From an uncultured Lachnospiraceae bacterium (GTDB lineage: Bacteria > Bacillota > Clostridia > Lachnospirales > Anaerotignaceae): 64,000 nucleotides of DNA. The stretch spans positions 1 through 64,000 of the forward strand of contig CALWSU010000007.1 of assembly GCA_944384295.1 (NCBI GenBank), in the 5' to 3' direction. The notes under the pieces were generated by a model. That model searched no databases. It saw nothing but the letters and a program-made list of their open reading frames with translations, and was not told where the DNA came from. Positions 1-8,569 of the stretch are shown one piece after another (the first letter of the stretch is position 1; each line of letters starts with the position of its first letter). The position numbers and the translations under genes are program-made.

Positions 1-97
1 AAAAGTGGGGGATTTTAATAAAAAAGGAATCCAAACCCCTTATAAATCAAGGGATGAAGATTCCGAGAGATTATTAATAGTATACAGGAGGCAAGAT

Positions 98-337
98 ATG
101 GACGAAAAGTATTTGAAGATTGCAAAAGCAATTGACAAATTAACAAAAACAAATGCAGAAACAGACGCTTCTGCCCTTTCTTGGGAAACAGGAATGTCAC
201 AGCCAGAAATTTTGCAAATTTTAAAAGATATGGAAGCAAATAATTGGATTTGTATCTATGAAATTGATATGTGTTGTGGTGCAGAATATGTGATTGATGG
301 CTTAACAGAAAGCGGAAAAGCCGAATTATTGTCATAA
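98..337 (+). CDS. small helix-turn-helix-like hypothetical protein (79 aa)
   Basis: A 79-residue protein of unknown function. The start at 98 is chosen because AGGAGG lies at 86-91, seven bases before the ATG; the same frame is open further upstream but has no ribosome binding site there. The charged N-terminal half followed by SALSWETGMSQPEILQILKD reads like a small winged-helix or MarR-like fold, and the end (VIDGLTESGKAELLS) looks like the C-terminal strand of such a domain. No catalytic motif is visible. It lies directly before guaA but is separated from it by a promoter and a hairpin, so a shared operon is not supported. Fold assignment is inference. Confidence 0.6.
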   Translation: MDEKYLKIAKAIDKLTKTNAETDASALSWETGMSQPEILQILKDMEANNWICIYEIDMCCGAEYVIDGLTESGKAELLS

Positions 338-408
338 AAAATAATTACATGATATGAATATAGTAAAAAGTTTTTGTGACACACAACAGGAAAAATCATC
401 GTATTCTC

Positions 409-437
409 TTGTCAATGGCTTTTTGCTATGATAATAT
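409..437 (+). promoter_or_regulatory. sigma-A-type promoter of guaA
   Basis: TTGTCA at 409-414 and TAATAT at 432-437 are separated by exactly 17 bases. The predicted start near 444 puts the hairpin at 453-482 at the very 5' end of the guaA transcript. Confidence 0.55.
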
Positions 438-452
438 GTTTTTATAAAATAT

Positions 453-486
453 AAAAGTCGTCGTTTTGTTACGACGGCTTTTCCTG
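453..486 (+). terminator. terminator-like hairpin in the guaA leader
   Basis: A 12-bp stem (453-464 with 471-482, one G-U pair, six-base loop) ends in a short U-rich stretch interrupted by C. It stands between the guaA promoter and the start codon, so it is either an attenuator or a protective 5' hairpin. A recognisable purine riboswitch aptamer is absent from the roughly 80-base leader. Confidence 0.5.
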
Positions 487-521
487 CTAAGACTATAGTA
501 TAACAGAGATGGAGGAATGAC

Positions 522-2060
522 ATGAACCGTGAAATGATTATTGTTCTGGACTTTGGTGGTCAGTATAACCAACTGATTGCGCGTCGTGTAAGAGAACATC
601 ATGTATATTGTGAAATTATGCCATGGAATAAGCCATTAGAAGAAATCAAGGCGAAAAATCCGAAAGGCATTATATTTACTGGTGGTCCAAACAGTGTGTA
701 TGATGAAAAATCCCCTCATTGTGATCCTGGTATTTTTGAATTGGGTGTGCCTGTATTGGGTATTTGTTATGGCTGCCAATTGATGGCATATACATTAGGT
801 GGTAAAGTTGGCAATGCGAATGAAAAAAGCGAATATGGAAAAACGGAAGTTTCTTTCGATACAAACAGTAAATTACTGAAAGGCATTGATGAAAAAGAAA
901 TTTGCTGGATGAGTCATACAGACTTTGTAACAGACATGCCAGCAGGATTTCGTGTGATTGGTAAAACTGCTACCTGCCCTGCTGCTGCAATTGAATGTCC
1001 AGAAAAAGGATTTTATGGTGTACAATTCCATCCAGAAGTAAATCATACACCAAAAGGCACCAATATGATTTACAATTTCTTGTATGAAGTTTGTGGTTGT
1101 ACAGGTGATTGGACCATGACAAACTACATTGAGGATCAAATTCAAAAAATTAGAGAACAGGTTGGCGATGGCAAAGCGTTGTGTGCATTGTCTGGCGGTG
1201 TAGATTCTAGTGTAGTAGCTGCTTTGGTTTCAAAAGCAATTGGAAAACAACTGACTTGCGTTTTTGTAGATCATGGTTTGATGCGTAAAAATGAAGGTGA
1301 CGAAGTAGAGGCTGCATTTGCAGATATGTTTGATTCTCATTTTGTGAGAGTCAATGCACAGGAACGTTTCTTAAGCAAACTCAAAGGCGTAACCGATCCA
1401 GAAACAAAGAGAAAAACCATTGGTGAAGAATTTATTCGTGTGTTTGAAGACGAAGCAAAGAAAATTGGAAAAGTTGATTTCTTGGTACAAGGAACTATTT
1501 ATCCTGATGTAATCGAAAGTGGTTTGGGAGATTCTGCTGTGATCAAATCACATCATAATGTAGGTGGTTTGCCTTCCGTAGTAGACTTTGAAGAATTGAT
1601 TGAACCTTTACGTTTATTATTCAAAGATGAAGTGCGTCAAATGGGTATCGAATTGGGTCTGCCCGAACATTTGGTATGGCGTCAGCCCTTCCCTGGTCCT
1701 GGTTTAGGCATTCGCGTGATTGGTGAAGTAACAGAGGACAAGCTGGATATTTTGAGGGAAGCTGATGCTATCTTTAGAGAAGAAATTGCAAAAGCTGGTT
1801 TAGATCGCAGCATCAATCAATATTTTGCTGTGATTACAGATGTACGTTCTGTTGGCGTTATGGGTGATTTCCGTACCTATGATTACACCATTGCTTTAAG
1901 AGGTGTCACAACAACAGACTTTATGACAGCGGATTGGGCAAGAATTCCCTACGATGTATTAGATCGTGTTTCTGTTCGTATCGTAAATGAAGTAAAACAT
2001 GTCAATCGTATTGTGTATGATATTACTTCAAAACCACCAGCAACTATCGAATGGGAATAA
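522..2060 (+). CDS. guaA: GMP synthase (glutamine-hydrolysing)
   Basis: Converts XMP to GMP with ATP and glutamine, the last step of guanine nucleotide synthesis. The 512 residues match the usual length. The N-terminal class-I amidotransferase domain has the nucleophile in GICYGCQLM (Cys82) and the QFHPEV histidine/glutamate pair. The ATP-pyrophosphatase domain has the P-loop [10 protein letters not shown], and the C-terminal dimerisation domain ends in KPPATIEWE as expected. GGAGG at 511-515 fixes the start at 522. It appears to be transcribed from its own promoter through a leader hairpin; the small membrane protein gene follows after about 40 bases and may be cotranscribed up to the strong terminator at 2309-2346. 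Confidence 0.97.
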   Translation: MNREMIIVLDFGGQYNQLIARRVREHHVYCEIMPWNKPLEEIKAKNPKGIIFTGGPNSVYDEKSPHCDPGIFELGVPVLGICYGCQLMAYTLGGKVGNANEKSEYGKTEVSFDTNSKLLKGIDEKEICWMSHTDFVTDMPAGFRVIGKTATCPAAAIECPEKGFYGVQFHPEVNHTPKGTNMIYNFLYEVCGCTGDWTMTNYIEDQIQKIREQVGDGKALCALSGGVDSSVVAALVSKAIGKQLTCVFVDHGLMRKNEGDEVEAAFADMFDSHFVRVNAQERFLSKLKGVTDPETKRKTIGEEFIRVFEDEAKKIGKVDFLVQGTIYPDVIESGLGDSAVIKSHHNVGGLPSVVDFEELIEPLRLLFKDEVRQMGIELGLPEHLVWRQPFPGPGLGIRVIGEVTEDKLDILREADAIFREEIAKAGLDRSINQYFAVITDVRSVGVMGDFRTYDYTIALRGVTTTDFMTADWARIPYDVLDRVSVRIVNEVKHVNRIVYDITSKPPATIEWE

Positions 2061-2099
2061 TTTTGTTTTCCAGTAATAAGAAGAAAGGAAATGGAAAAT

Positions 2100-2297
2100 A
2101 TGAAAGTTGAAACAAGATTGCTGATTGGTGCTGTTTGTGCAGTGATTGTATTTTTATGGAATTGGCTTGGAAAACAGATGCTAGACCCCTATTACCCTGT
2201 TGTTGCATTTGCAGTGATGTATTTTCTATCTCCTCATATTTTTAATCGTACTTTTTTCTTTGGCAGACAAAAAGATGATTCTGATAAAAAGGATTAA
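2100..2297 (+). CDS. small two-helix membrane protein (65 aa)
   Basis: Unrecognised. The protein has two hydrophobic segments (about residues 6-22 and 30-45) and a charged tail ending DDSDKKD, as in small integral membrane proteins. The start at 2100 is favoured because GAAAGGA at 2083-2089 is about ten bases before it; the ATG at 2091 in the same frame is too close to that site. It probably shares the guaA transcript and is closed by the terminator immediately downstream. No function can be assigned. Confidence 0.6.
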   Translation: MKVETRLLIGAVCAVIVFLWNWLGKQMLDPYYPVVAFAVMYFLSPHIFNRTFFFGRQKDDSDKKD

Positions 2298-2308
2298 AAT
2301 ATAAGAGA

Positions 2309-2346
2309 AATGCCGCTTTGTATGCTTGATACAAAGCGGCATTTTT
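2309..2346 (+). terminator. strong intrinsic terminator after guaA and the small membrane protein
   Basis: A perfect 15-bp stem (2309-2323 with 2329-2343) around a five-base loop is followed by a T run. The left arm is preceded by few A residues, so it works mainly on the plus strand, although it may also stop the convergent gene at 2350. Confidence 0.9.
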
Positions 2347-2349
2347 GAA

Positions 2350-2652
2350 TTATTTTTCTTTTCTCAAATACTTTTCATTACATCTTGTTAAATATATTAC
2401 ACAGATCAACAACAATGCAATAAATGCAATCCAAAACCAATGATTACTTGGATAGAAATGGTATAAAATACTACGTGCCAAAAATACCACACCTGTCAAA
2501 ATATTCCATACCCCTATTTCTCTTAAATAAGTGGATTGTTGTTCTGGTGTAATCATTTCTAAAGTTCTTTTGGTATAAAACAATGGTGAACCAAAACAAC
2601 CAAAGATACCGCGTATGACCAAATAAATGCCTACTAGGTAGAAAATAAACAC
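2350..2652 (-). CDS. small integral membrane protein (100 aa)
   Basis: Unrecognised membrane protein with three likely transmembrane segments: one at the N terminus (FIFYLVGIYLVIRGIFG), one in the middle (IGVWNILTGVVFLARSIL) and one near the C terminus (WFWIAFIALLLICVIYL). A GTG at 2652 is proposed as start because AAGAAGGG precedes it at good spacing; an in-frame ATG at 2691 would add 13 polar residues but has no visible ribosome binding site. It is convergent with guaA. It has no motif that would suggest a function. Confidence 0.55.
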   Translation of the reverse strand: MFIFYLVGIYLVIRGIFGCFGSPLFYTKRTLEMITPEQQSTYLREIGVWNILTGVVFLARSILYHFYPSNHWFWIAFIALLLICVIYLTRCNEKYLRKEK

Positions 2653-2806
2653 TTTGGTTTCCCTTCTTTCGTTTGCATTGCCATATCTCATATTTCATGA
2701 TATACTAAAAAAACGCTATGGCGATACAAAATTTGTATCCCATTTTTGTTTTCAAATATGATTGTATTCTATGATTTATGCTAAAAAACTATGGCTGCAA
2801 TCATAA

Positions 2807-3235
2807 TCAATAGGAGCGTTTATTAGCCCTTTTGTTCAAGCTGGTTTGACGTTCATTGGACTGTTTCATCCATTCACGCATCTTTTCTTCGAAATCTGCG
2901 GAAGGATTGACCGTTTGCGGTTTGAAATATTCTTCAGCAGGATTTTTTGAATCTTGTTGTTTTTGATGTTTTGCAGACGGACGTGCCGGTTTGGGTAAAG
3001 CCTCTTTGATGGAAAGTGCAATTTTGTTGGTTTCTTCTTCAATAGACAGTACCTTCACTTTGACCATATCTCCAACCTTTACATGCTCATTGATATCCTG
3101 AACAAAGGTATTTGCAACTTGCGAAATATGCACAAGACCTTGCACACCTTCTCCTAAGGATACAATTGCACCAAATGGTTTGATACGGATTACTTTACCT
3201 TCCACAATACTGCCAACTTCTGGTTTTTCAGACAT
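2807..3235 (-). CDS. S1-domain RNA-binding protein (general stress protein 13/YugI type)
   Basis: A 142-residue protein whose first 75 residues form one S1 oligonucleotide-binding fold: VGSIVEGKV, FGAIVSLGEGVQGLVHISQ and VKVLSIEEETNKIALSIK are classic S1 signatures. The rest is a basic, low-complexity tail rich in K, Q, P and N, ending in KRANKRSY. Related single-S1 proteins such as YugI associate with ribosomes or RNA. The start MSEKPEV at 3235 has AGGAG eleven bases upstream; a GTG twelve bases earlier overlaps that site and is unlikely. Divergent from the rRNA methyltransferase gene. Confidence 0.8.
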   Translation of the reverse strand: MSEKPEVGSIVEGKVIRIKPFGAIVSLGEGVQGLVHISQVANTFVQDINEHVKVGDMVKVKVLSIEEETNKIALSIKEALPKPARPSAKHQKQQDSKNPAEEYFKPQTVNPSADFEEKMREWMKQSNERQTSLNKRANKRSY

Positions 3236-3357
3236 TCTGCTATACACTCCTGTTCGATTTTATTCCATTTGTATCATTGTGTAACATCACATGGCAATAG
3301 TATATCACAGAAACCACATGAATACAAACAAATTTATTTGACTTTTTGGAGGATATT

Positions 3358-4722
3358 ATGAAGAAAAAAGATATCATTACGGTTCCTATTACAGCGGTAC
3401 GTTTTCCGAATAAAGCATATGGCTTTGTAGATGGGGAAAAAGTGATTGTTAAAAATGCTTTGCCTGGACAGAAAGTATCTGCACAGGTAATCAAAAAACG
3501 TGGAGGAAATATCGAAGCAAGACTATTAGAAGTTTTAGAACATAGTACTTGTGAACGTAAAAGCGGATTTTGCTCACATTTTATGGACTGTGGTGGTTGT
3601 ACTTATCAGGCAATGCAGCGTCAGGCGGAATTGGATATGAAAGAACAACAAGTCAAACAATTGCTTGCAGAAGCAGATATACAAATAGAACATTGGGAAG
3701 GAATTGAGCAATCCCCTTTGGAAACAGGATATCGCAATAAATGTGAGTTTTCTTTTGGTGATGCTTATAAAGATGGTCCTTTGGCATTGGGCATGCGTAA
3801 AAAGATGAGCCATTATGAAGTAGTAACATTAAAAGATTGTAATATCATAGATGATGATTTTTTAAAAATCGTACAAGGCACACTCTCCTTTTTTCAAGAA
3901 AATCAAGTGACATTTTATCATCGTATGCGTCATGATGGGACTTTACGCCATTTAGTGGTACGTAAAGGCAAGGCAACCAACGAAATATTGGTACATTTGG
4001 TAACAACTTCTGAAGTAACATTTTCTGTAGACCAATTTCGAGATATATTATTGGCATTGCCTTTGCAAGGTGAAATATGTGGGATTTTACATTCTATACA
4101 TGATGGTGTTGCAGATGTTGTTCGTAGTGATTCTATGACAATATTGTATGGTCGCGATTATTTTATCGAAAAATTATTTGATTTGGAATTTCAAGTATCT
4201 GTATATTCTTTTTTCCAAACAAATACTGAAGGAGCAGAAAGATTATATAGCATTGTGAAAGACTTTGCGCAAGATGTTAGCCATAAAACAGTATTTGACC
4301 TCTATTGCGGAACAGGAACGATTGGACAAATCATGGCAAAGGCAGGTTCCAAACAAGTCATCGGCATTGAATTGATTCCAGAAGCAGTAGAAGCTGCAAA
4401 TGCAAATGCAGAAAGAAATGGTTTGCATAATTGTATATTTTTGGCAGGTGATGTTTTGAAACTGGTTGATGAGTTACAGGAAAAACCAGATTTAATTATT
4501 GTAGACCCACCACGAGAAGGGATTCACCCCAAAGCCATTACAAAAATCATTGATTTTGACGCGCCAGAGATAATTTATGTATCCTGTAAACCAACCTCTT
4601 TGGCACGGGATTTGGAAATTTTTCAACAGGCAGGATATATTGCAAAGCGTGTGAAATTGATGGATATGTTTCCGCGCACAGTGCATATAGAAACGGTTGT
4701 TTATTTAGAAAAAGAAAAATAA
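3358..4722 (+). CDS. rlmD: 23S rRNA (uracil-5-)-methyltransferase, RlmD/RlmCD (TrmA) family
   Basis: SAM-dependent methyltransferase that makes 5-methyluridine in 23S rRNA. Residues 1-60 form a TRAM domain. A four-cysteine iron-sulfur motif follows (CERKSGFC, then CGGC) with the last cysteine in KDC near residue 160. The Rossmann SAM domain carries FDLYCGTGTIG, the DPPREG loop and the catalytic cysteine in YVSCKPTSLARDL; the last motif is usually SCNP, so KP is a mild variant. The start at 3358 follows GGAGG at 3347-3351; a TTG twelve bases earlier is part of that ribosome binding site. Whether it modifies one or two uridines cannot be told from sequence. Confidence 0.92.
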   Translation: MKKKDIITVPITAVRFPNKAYGFVDGEKVIVKNALPGQKVSAQVIKKRGGNIEARLLEVLEHSTCERKSGFCSHFMDCGGCTYQAMQRQAELDMKEQQVKQLLAEADIQIEHWEGIEQSPLETGYRNKCEFSFGDAYKDGPLALGMRKKMSHYEVVTLKDCNIIDDDFLKIVQGTLSFFQENQVTFYHRMRHDGTLRHLVVRKGKATNEILVHLVTTSEVTFSVDQFRDILLALPLQGEICGILHSIHDGVADVVRSDSMTILYGRDYFIEKLFDLEFQVSVYSFFQTNTEGAERLYSIVKDFAQDVSHKTVFDLYCGTGTIGQIMAKAGSKQVIGIELIPEAVEAANANAERNGLHNCIFLAGDVLKLVDELQEKPDLIIVDPPREGIHPKAITKIIDFDAPEIIYVSCKPTSLARDLEIFQQAGYIAKRVKLMDMFPRTVHIETVVYLEKEK

Positions 4723-4798
4723 ATTAAATTTTATTGATGTATTTTTATAAAGAATTTGATACCATAAAATCGTAGACTTTCTGAAGGAATGATGCAAA

Positions 4799-5689
4799 AT
4801 GCCATTACCAAAATATAATGAGCTTTATATTCCCATTTTAACAGTACTAAGTGATGAAAAAACACATACCTTACAAGAAATAAAAGAGAAAATATCTGTT
4901 ATGTTGCAATTAACAGACGAAGATTTATCCCAACGTCTTGTGAGTGGCAAACAATCTGTTTATGATAATAGATTGGGCTGGGCAAGAACATCTCTGAAAA
5001 AAGCAGGTTTGATTGATGTTCCACAACGTGGAGAAATTCAAATTACAAAAGAAGGTAAATCTTTACTTGTACAAGGTATGCCAATTACCAATCAATATCT
5101 GATAAAAACTTATCCGTCTTTTGCGGAATTTATGGGAAGAAAAACCAAAGAACCAGAAACACAGGAACCCAACACATCAGAAACAACTCCACATGAGATG
5201 CTGGAAAATATTTATCACAATATTCAGGAGCAGTTAGCAGATGATTTATTAACAGAAATCGTCAATCATTCCCCTGCTTTTTTTGAAGAACTGGTTGTAA
5301 ATTTGATGCGGGCAATGGATTATGGAGAAGGTTTTGTAACGAAATCAAGCCATGATGATGGTATCAATGGCGTGATACATGAAGATAAATTGGGTTTTAA
5401 TTTAATCTACATACAAGCAAAACGTTGGACACCAAACACAACAATTGGAAAACCAGAAATCCAAAAATTTGCTGGTGCAATGATGGGACCACCAAAAATT
5501 GAAAAAGGTCTATTTATTACAACAGCAAAATTTTCACAAGGAGCAAAACAGTTTGCAGATGCACAACATATCATTTTGATTGATGGGAAAAGATTAACCG
5601 AATTGATGATTGAATATAATTTAGGCGTTTCTGTCCAAAAAACTTATGAGATAAAACGTATTGATATGGATTATTTTATAGAAAACTAA
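4799..5689 (+). CDS. mrr: Mrr-type (type IV) restriction endonuclease
   Basis: Type IV enzymes of this family cut methylated foreign DNA. Residues 1-90 form the Mrr N-terminal winged helix (LGWARTSLKKAGLIDVPQRG is characteristic). The C-terminal PD-(D/E)xK nuclease domain has DDGINGVI and, after a strand, the IQAKRW (QxK) catalytic motif, then FAGAMMG and GLFITTAKFS. The 296 residues match the E. coli Mrr length and nothing is missing. GAAGGA precedes the start. It stands alone: no DNA methyltransferase or specificity subunit is nearby, as expected for type IV. Sits between rlmD and a transport pair, with intergenic gaps on both sides. Confidence 0.9.
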   Translation: MPLPKYNELYIPILTVLSDEKTHTLQEIKEKISVMLQLTDEDLSQRLVSGKQSVYDNRLGWARTSLKKAGLIDVPQRGEIQITKEGKSLLVQGMPITNQYLIKTYPSFAEFMGRKTKEPETQEPNTSETTPHEMLENIYHNIQEQLADDLLTEIVNHSPAFFEELVVNLMRAMDYGEGFVTKSSHDDGINGVIHEDKLGFNLIYIQAKRWTPNTTIGKPEIQKFAGAMMGPPKIEKGLFITTAKFSQGAKQFADAQHIILIDGKRLTELMIEYNLGVSVQKTYEIKRIDMDYFIEN

Positions 5690-5770
5690 TGGATAATCCA
5701 TTCTTATGTTTCAGATTTACAAAATATGATTTTATAATTAGTATAATAGTATAGACAAAGGAGGATATTT

Positions 5771-6157
5771 ATGCAAAAGAAAAAAGTTCTTGGTATTGCA
5801 CTTGTCATCTGTTGTGTACTTGCAGCAATATTATATTTCCAGTTTCGCCCTACTCCAGTGGCAGGCGAAAAAGAAATTTCTGTACTTGTAGTGCATGGTG
5901 ATCAAAGCGAAAAAAGCTTTGTGTATGAAACAGATGCAGAATATTTAGGAGAAGTGCTGTTAGATGCTGCTTTGATTGATGGAACAGAAGGACCTTATGG
6001 TTTGTTTGTGACTACAGTAGATGGAGAAACGGCAGATGAAAGCAAACAGGAATGGTGGTGCATTTCCAAGGGTGGAGAAATGACACAAACTTCGATTGAT
6101 ACAACTCCTATCGCAGATCAAGACCAATTTGAATTGACATTAAAAACGGGGTATTGA
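5771..6157 (+). CDS. membrane-anchored DUF4430-domain protein
   Basis: The N-terminal hydrophobic helix (residues 7-24, VLGIALVICCVLAAILYF) anchors or exports the protein; the cysteine pair is not followed by a lipobox. The rest is a DUF4430 domain, the fold also seen at the C terminus of transcobalamin-like proteins: GEVLLDAALIDG, GPYGLFVTTVDG and EWWCISKGGE are its hallmarks. GGAGG at 5761-5765 sets the start. It nearly overlaps the following S-component gene, and the pair suggests an extracytoplasmic binding or accessory protein for an energy-coupling-factor vitamin transporter. The ligand is unknown; no vitamin riboswitch lies in front of it. Confidence 0.8.
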   Translation: MQKKKVLGIALVICCVLAAILYFQFRPTPVAGEKEISVLVVHGDQSEKSFVYETDAEYLGEVLLDAALIDGTEGPYGLFVTTVDGETADESKQEWWCISKGGEMTQTSIDTTPIADQDQFELTLKTGY

Positions 6158-6159
6158 TA

Positions 6160-6669
6160 GTGAATAGTCAAAAAATTCGATTGCTGGCTCAGATGGGACT
6201 ATGTACCGCGTCATTGTTTATTGGGCAAGTGGCATTGGCTGTATTGCCTAATATTGAAATTGTAAGTTTATTGGTGATACTATTTACATTGCTCTATGGG
6301 AAAAATGTGTTTTTTATCATTTATAGTTTTGTGATATTAGAAGGTTTTTTATATGGTTTCGGCATCTGGTGGATCAATTATTTATATGTTTGGAGCATAT
6401 TAGCTATCCTAACTATGTTTTGTAAGGAAAATACATCTAATGTGTTTTGGGCAATTTTGTCTGGCTTTTTTGGTTTGGCTTTTGGTGGTTTATGTACCTT
6501 GCCTTATTTGGTGTTGAGTGGTACAAAGGCAGCTTTTGCATATTGGGTTGCTGGCTTAGGATTTGATATACTTCATTGTTTGGGTAATTTCTTTGTGTGC
6601 TTGGTGTTGTTTCGTCCGCTACATAAATTGTTTTCTCATATCATTCCATCAACTACATATTGGAAATAA
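6160..6669 (+). CDS. ECF transporter S component (substrate-specific subunit)
   Basis: A 169-residue hydrophobic protein with about five to six transmembrane helices, matching S components of energy-coupling-factor vitamin transporters in size and in the arrangement of its small loops (GFGIWWINYLYVWSI, GGLCTLPYLVLSGTKAAF). The GTG at 6160 is chosen because GGGG at 6148-6151 lies eight bases before it; a TTG at 6154 overlapping the previous stop is also in frame. It is translationally tied to the DUF4430 gene. The ATPases and the T component are not in this window and would be supplied from elsewhere. Substrate unassigned. Confidence 0.75.
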   Translation: MNSQKIRLLAQMGLCTASLFIGQVALAVLPNIEIVSLLVILFTLLYGKNVFFIIYSFVILEGFLYGFGIWWINYLYVWSILAILTMFCKENTSNVFWAILSGFFGLAFGGLCTLPYLVLSGTKAAFAYWVAGLGFDILHCLGNFFVCLVLFRPLHKLFSHIIPSTTYWK

Positions 6670-6671
6670 AA

Positions 6672-6720
6672 AAACAGGCAATCGATCGTAACAAGTTACG
6701 GTTTATTGCCTGTTTGCTTT
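6672..6720. terminator. bidirectional terminator between the S component and hisJ-like genes
   Basis: An 11-bp stem (6672-6682 with 6705-6715) with an inner GTAAC/GTTAC hairpin at 6688-6699. A-rich sequence to the left and T-rich sequence to the right allow it to stop both converging genes. Confidence 0.8.
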
Positions 6721-6725
6721 CTTGA

Positions 6726-7532
6726 TTAGTCTAGTTTATGTGCTTGGTACTCTCTTTTTTCATAAGACATAACATGTGTAAATCCCAATTCGCGTAACAT
6801 TTGATATGTTTCTGGTATTGCCGCACCTAAATCCTGTGGTGTATGTGCATCAGAACCAACGGTAATGATTTTTCCGCCACATTCACGATACCACTTTAAT
6901 ACCAATGCGTTTGGCATGGTTTCGTCAATTCCTTGACGAATACCAGATGTGTTGACCTCGATGCCTTTTTCTCTTGCAATGAGCAAACGGAATAATTCTT
7001 GATATTGCTCCTCAAACTTTGTTAAATCTACGCTGCGACGTACTCTACGATATAAATATCTTTGTGGCATTGTGATATGTCCCAAAACATCAAAATCATA
7101 ATTTTGCACCAGCTTGATTTCTTCTTCCATAAATTGTGTATACAGTTCCATATCATTTACTTGACTATAATCCAAATGGTTGATTTCAACATCATTGGGT
7201 AAATTGTGAATCGAACCAATAATAAAATCAAAAGGATATAACTGCAACATACGCTCATATTCGGCAGGATTTGCCTGTGGCTGTCCGATTTCAATTCCAT
7301 TTAGAATTTTACATCTATTGCCATACTTTTCTTGTGCTGCTATGATTGCCTGTTGTCTTGTGGCAAGGTCAATTTCTTCCTCAAAGGTTTTAAAGGAAAG
7401 AAAATCTGCATGATCGGTCAATGCCAGTTCCTGCATACCTAATGCAATAGCACGTTCACACATTTTGTCTAAAGGCGCTGTGCTGTCACATGAAAATTCA
7501 GTATGTGTGTGATAATCTGTGAAATACTTCAT
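6726..7532 (-). CDS. PHP-family histidinol-phosphatase-like hydrolase
   Basis: A 268-residue member of the polymerase-and-histidinol-phosphatase family. Metal ligands are visible in order: YHTHTEFS at the N terminus, LTDHADF, the glutamate of GIEIG, GSIHN, GHI and GSDAH near the end. The closest named relative is HisJ/HisK, which releases phosphate from histidinol phosphate in histidine synthesis. No other his gene is present, so the substrate is inferred from family only. GAGAGGG precedes the start. It has its own terminator and is 43 bases downstream of the glycyl radical activase gene, so read-through from that operon is possible. Confidence 0.8.
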   Translation of the reverse strand: MKYFTDYHTHTEFSCDSTAPLDKMCERAIALGMQELALTDHADFLSFKTFEEEIDLATRQQAIIAAQEKYGNRCKILNGIEIGQPQANPAEYERMLQLYPFDFIIGSIHNLPNDVEINHLDYSQVNDMELYTQFMEEEIKLVQNYDFDVLGHITMPQRYLYRRVRRSVDLTKFEEQYQELFRLLIAREKGIEVNTSGIRQGIDETMPNALVLKWYRECGGKIITVGSDAHTPQDLGAAIPETYQMLRELGFTHVMSYEKREYQAHKLD

Positions 7533-7575
7533 TTTGTTGCCCTCTCTTTTCTCGCTTGCAGGATAAGCAATTTGT

Positions 7576-8472
7576 TTAACGGAAATCAGCTAAAGCGATA
7601 CCTTGTTCGATTATTATGTTTTTGAGTAGCGCCATTTTTTCTTCTGAAGGTGTGGTAAATTCATTAGATGGTGTGGGTAAATCTAATGCTTCATATTTTC
7701 CAAATCCAAAACGATGATATGGGAGCAATTCCATTTTGGCTTTTGGTAAATGTTGTTGAACAAATTTTGCACTCTCGGCAATTTGCGCAATATCTGCGTT
7801 TACACCTTCAATCACTGGAATCCGTATGACAATATCTGCATTTATTTCCTGTAAACGTATCATATTTTTTAAAATGGTTTCGTTCCCTACTCCAGTATAA
7901 TATTTATGTTGCGTTGTGTCTATATGTTTTAAATCCATAAATATAAAATCCATACGTTCCAGTATCGGTTTTATAGTATCAAAATCAAAATATCCACAAG
8001 TTTCTAATGCCAAATGAAATCCCATGTCATATAATTTTTCCGATAACACATTTAAAAATTCATGCTGCATAGTCGCTTCGCCACCAGAAAATGTGACACC
8101 ACCACCAGATTGGCGCAAGAACAAACTATGTTTTTTAATTTCTTGTATAACTTCTTCTACTGTTTTATATTCCACCATACGCTTTTTGGCATGTTTGGGG
8201 CAAATATCTGCACAGTTGCCACAATTGATACATTTTGCACGCGCTTGCAGGTTATGTAAATCAATTCCAATTTTTTGTGGACAAACTTCTGTACATAACC
8301 CACAACCAACACATAATTTTTCATAAAATGCAGTTTTGGGCTTTGCATCGAAACCTTCTGGATTTGCACACCATTTGCAATGTAGCGGACAACCTGCCAG
8401 AAAAATAGTAGTTCGGATGCCATCCCCATCATTGACAGAAAATGGCTGAATTTGCATGATAGCTCCCTGCAT
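7576..8472 (-). CDS. glycyl-radical enzyme activating protein (radical SAM)
   Basis: Abstracts hydrogen from the C-terminal glycine of its partner enzyme to make the stable glycyl radical. The radical SAM cluster motif CPLHCKWC is near residue 35. Unlike PflA, it carries an inserted bacterial ferredoxin domain with two four-cysteine sets (CVGCGLCTEVCP and CINCGNCADICP), as in activases of non-PFL glycyl radical enzymes. TFSGGEA and the DLKH and ELLPYH motifs follow. The ATG at 8472 has AAAGGAAG upstream and begins MQGAIMQIQ, the usual start of the family; an upstream in-frame ATG adds eleven residues without support. It is the third gene of the regulator-enzyme-activase operon. Confidence 0.9.
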   Translation of the reverse strand: MQGAIMQIQPFSVNDGDGIRTTIFLAGCPLHCKWCANPEGFDAKPKTAFYEKLCVGCGLCTEVCPQKIGIDLHNLQARAKCINCGNCADICPKHAKKRMVEYKTVEEVIQEIKKHSLFLRQSGGGVTFSGGEATMQHEFLNVLSEKLYDMGFHLALETCGYFDFDTIKPILERMDFIFMDLKHIDTTQHKYYTGVGNETILKNMIRLQEINADIVIRIPVIEGVNADIAQIAESAKFVQQHLPKAKMELLPYHRFGFGKYEALDLPTPSNEFTTPSEEKMALLKNIIIEQGIALADFR

Positions 8473-8505
8473 GTTTTTCGCTTCCTTTCGTTTTATAAAT
8501 AGCAT

Positions 8506-8530
8506 GAGGCTGCCGAAGAACAGCAGCCTC
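8506..8530 (-). promoter_or_regulatory. intergenic hairpin between glycyl radical enzyme and activase
   Basis: An 8-bp GC-rich inverted repeat (8506-8513 with 8523-8530) lies in the 97-base gap. No U tract follows on the transcribed strand, so it is more likely an RNA-processing or stability element than a terminator; it could set the enzyme-to-activase ratio (inference). Confidence 0.5.
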
Positions 8531-8569
8531 TTTGTAACTTAATTTTTATAACATCCTATTTTTTATTTC

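Noticed and set aside
338..521. purine riboswitch in front of guaA
   Set aside because: The conserved purine-aptamer core and the three-stem pattern are absent; only a single hairpin is visible.
5690..5770. cobalamin or other vitamin riboswitch before the DUF4430 gene
   Set aside because: The gap is only 81 bases and has no conserved aptamer motif.
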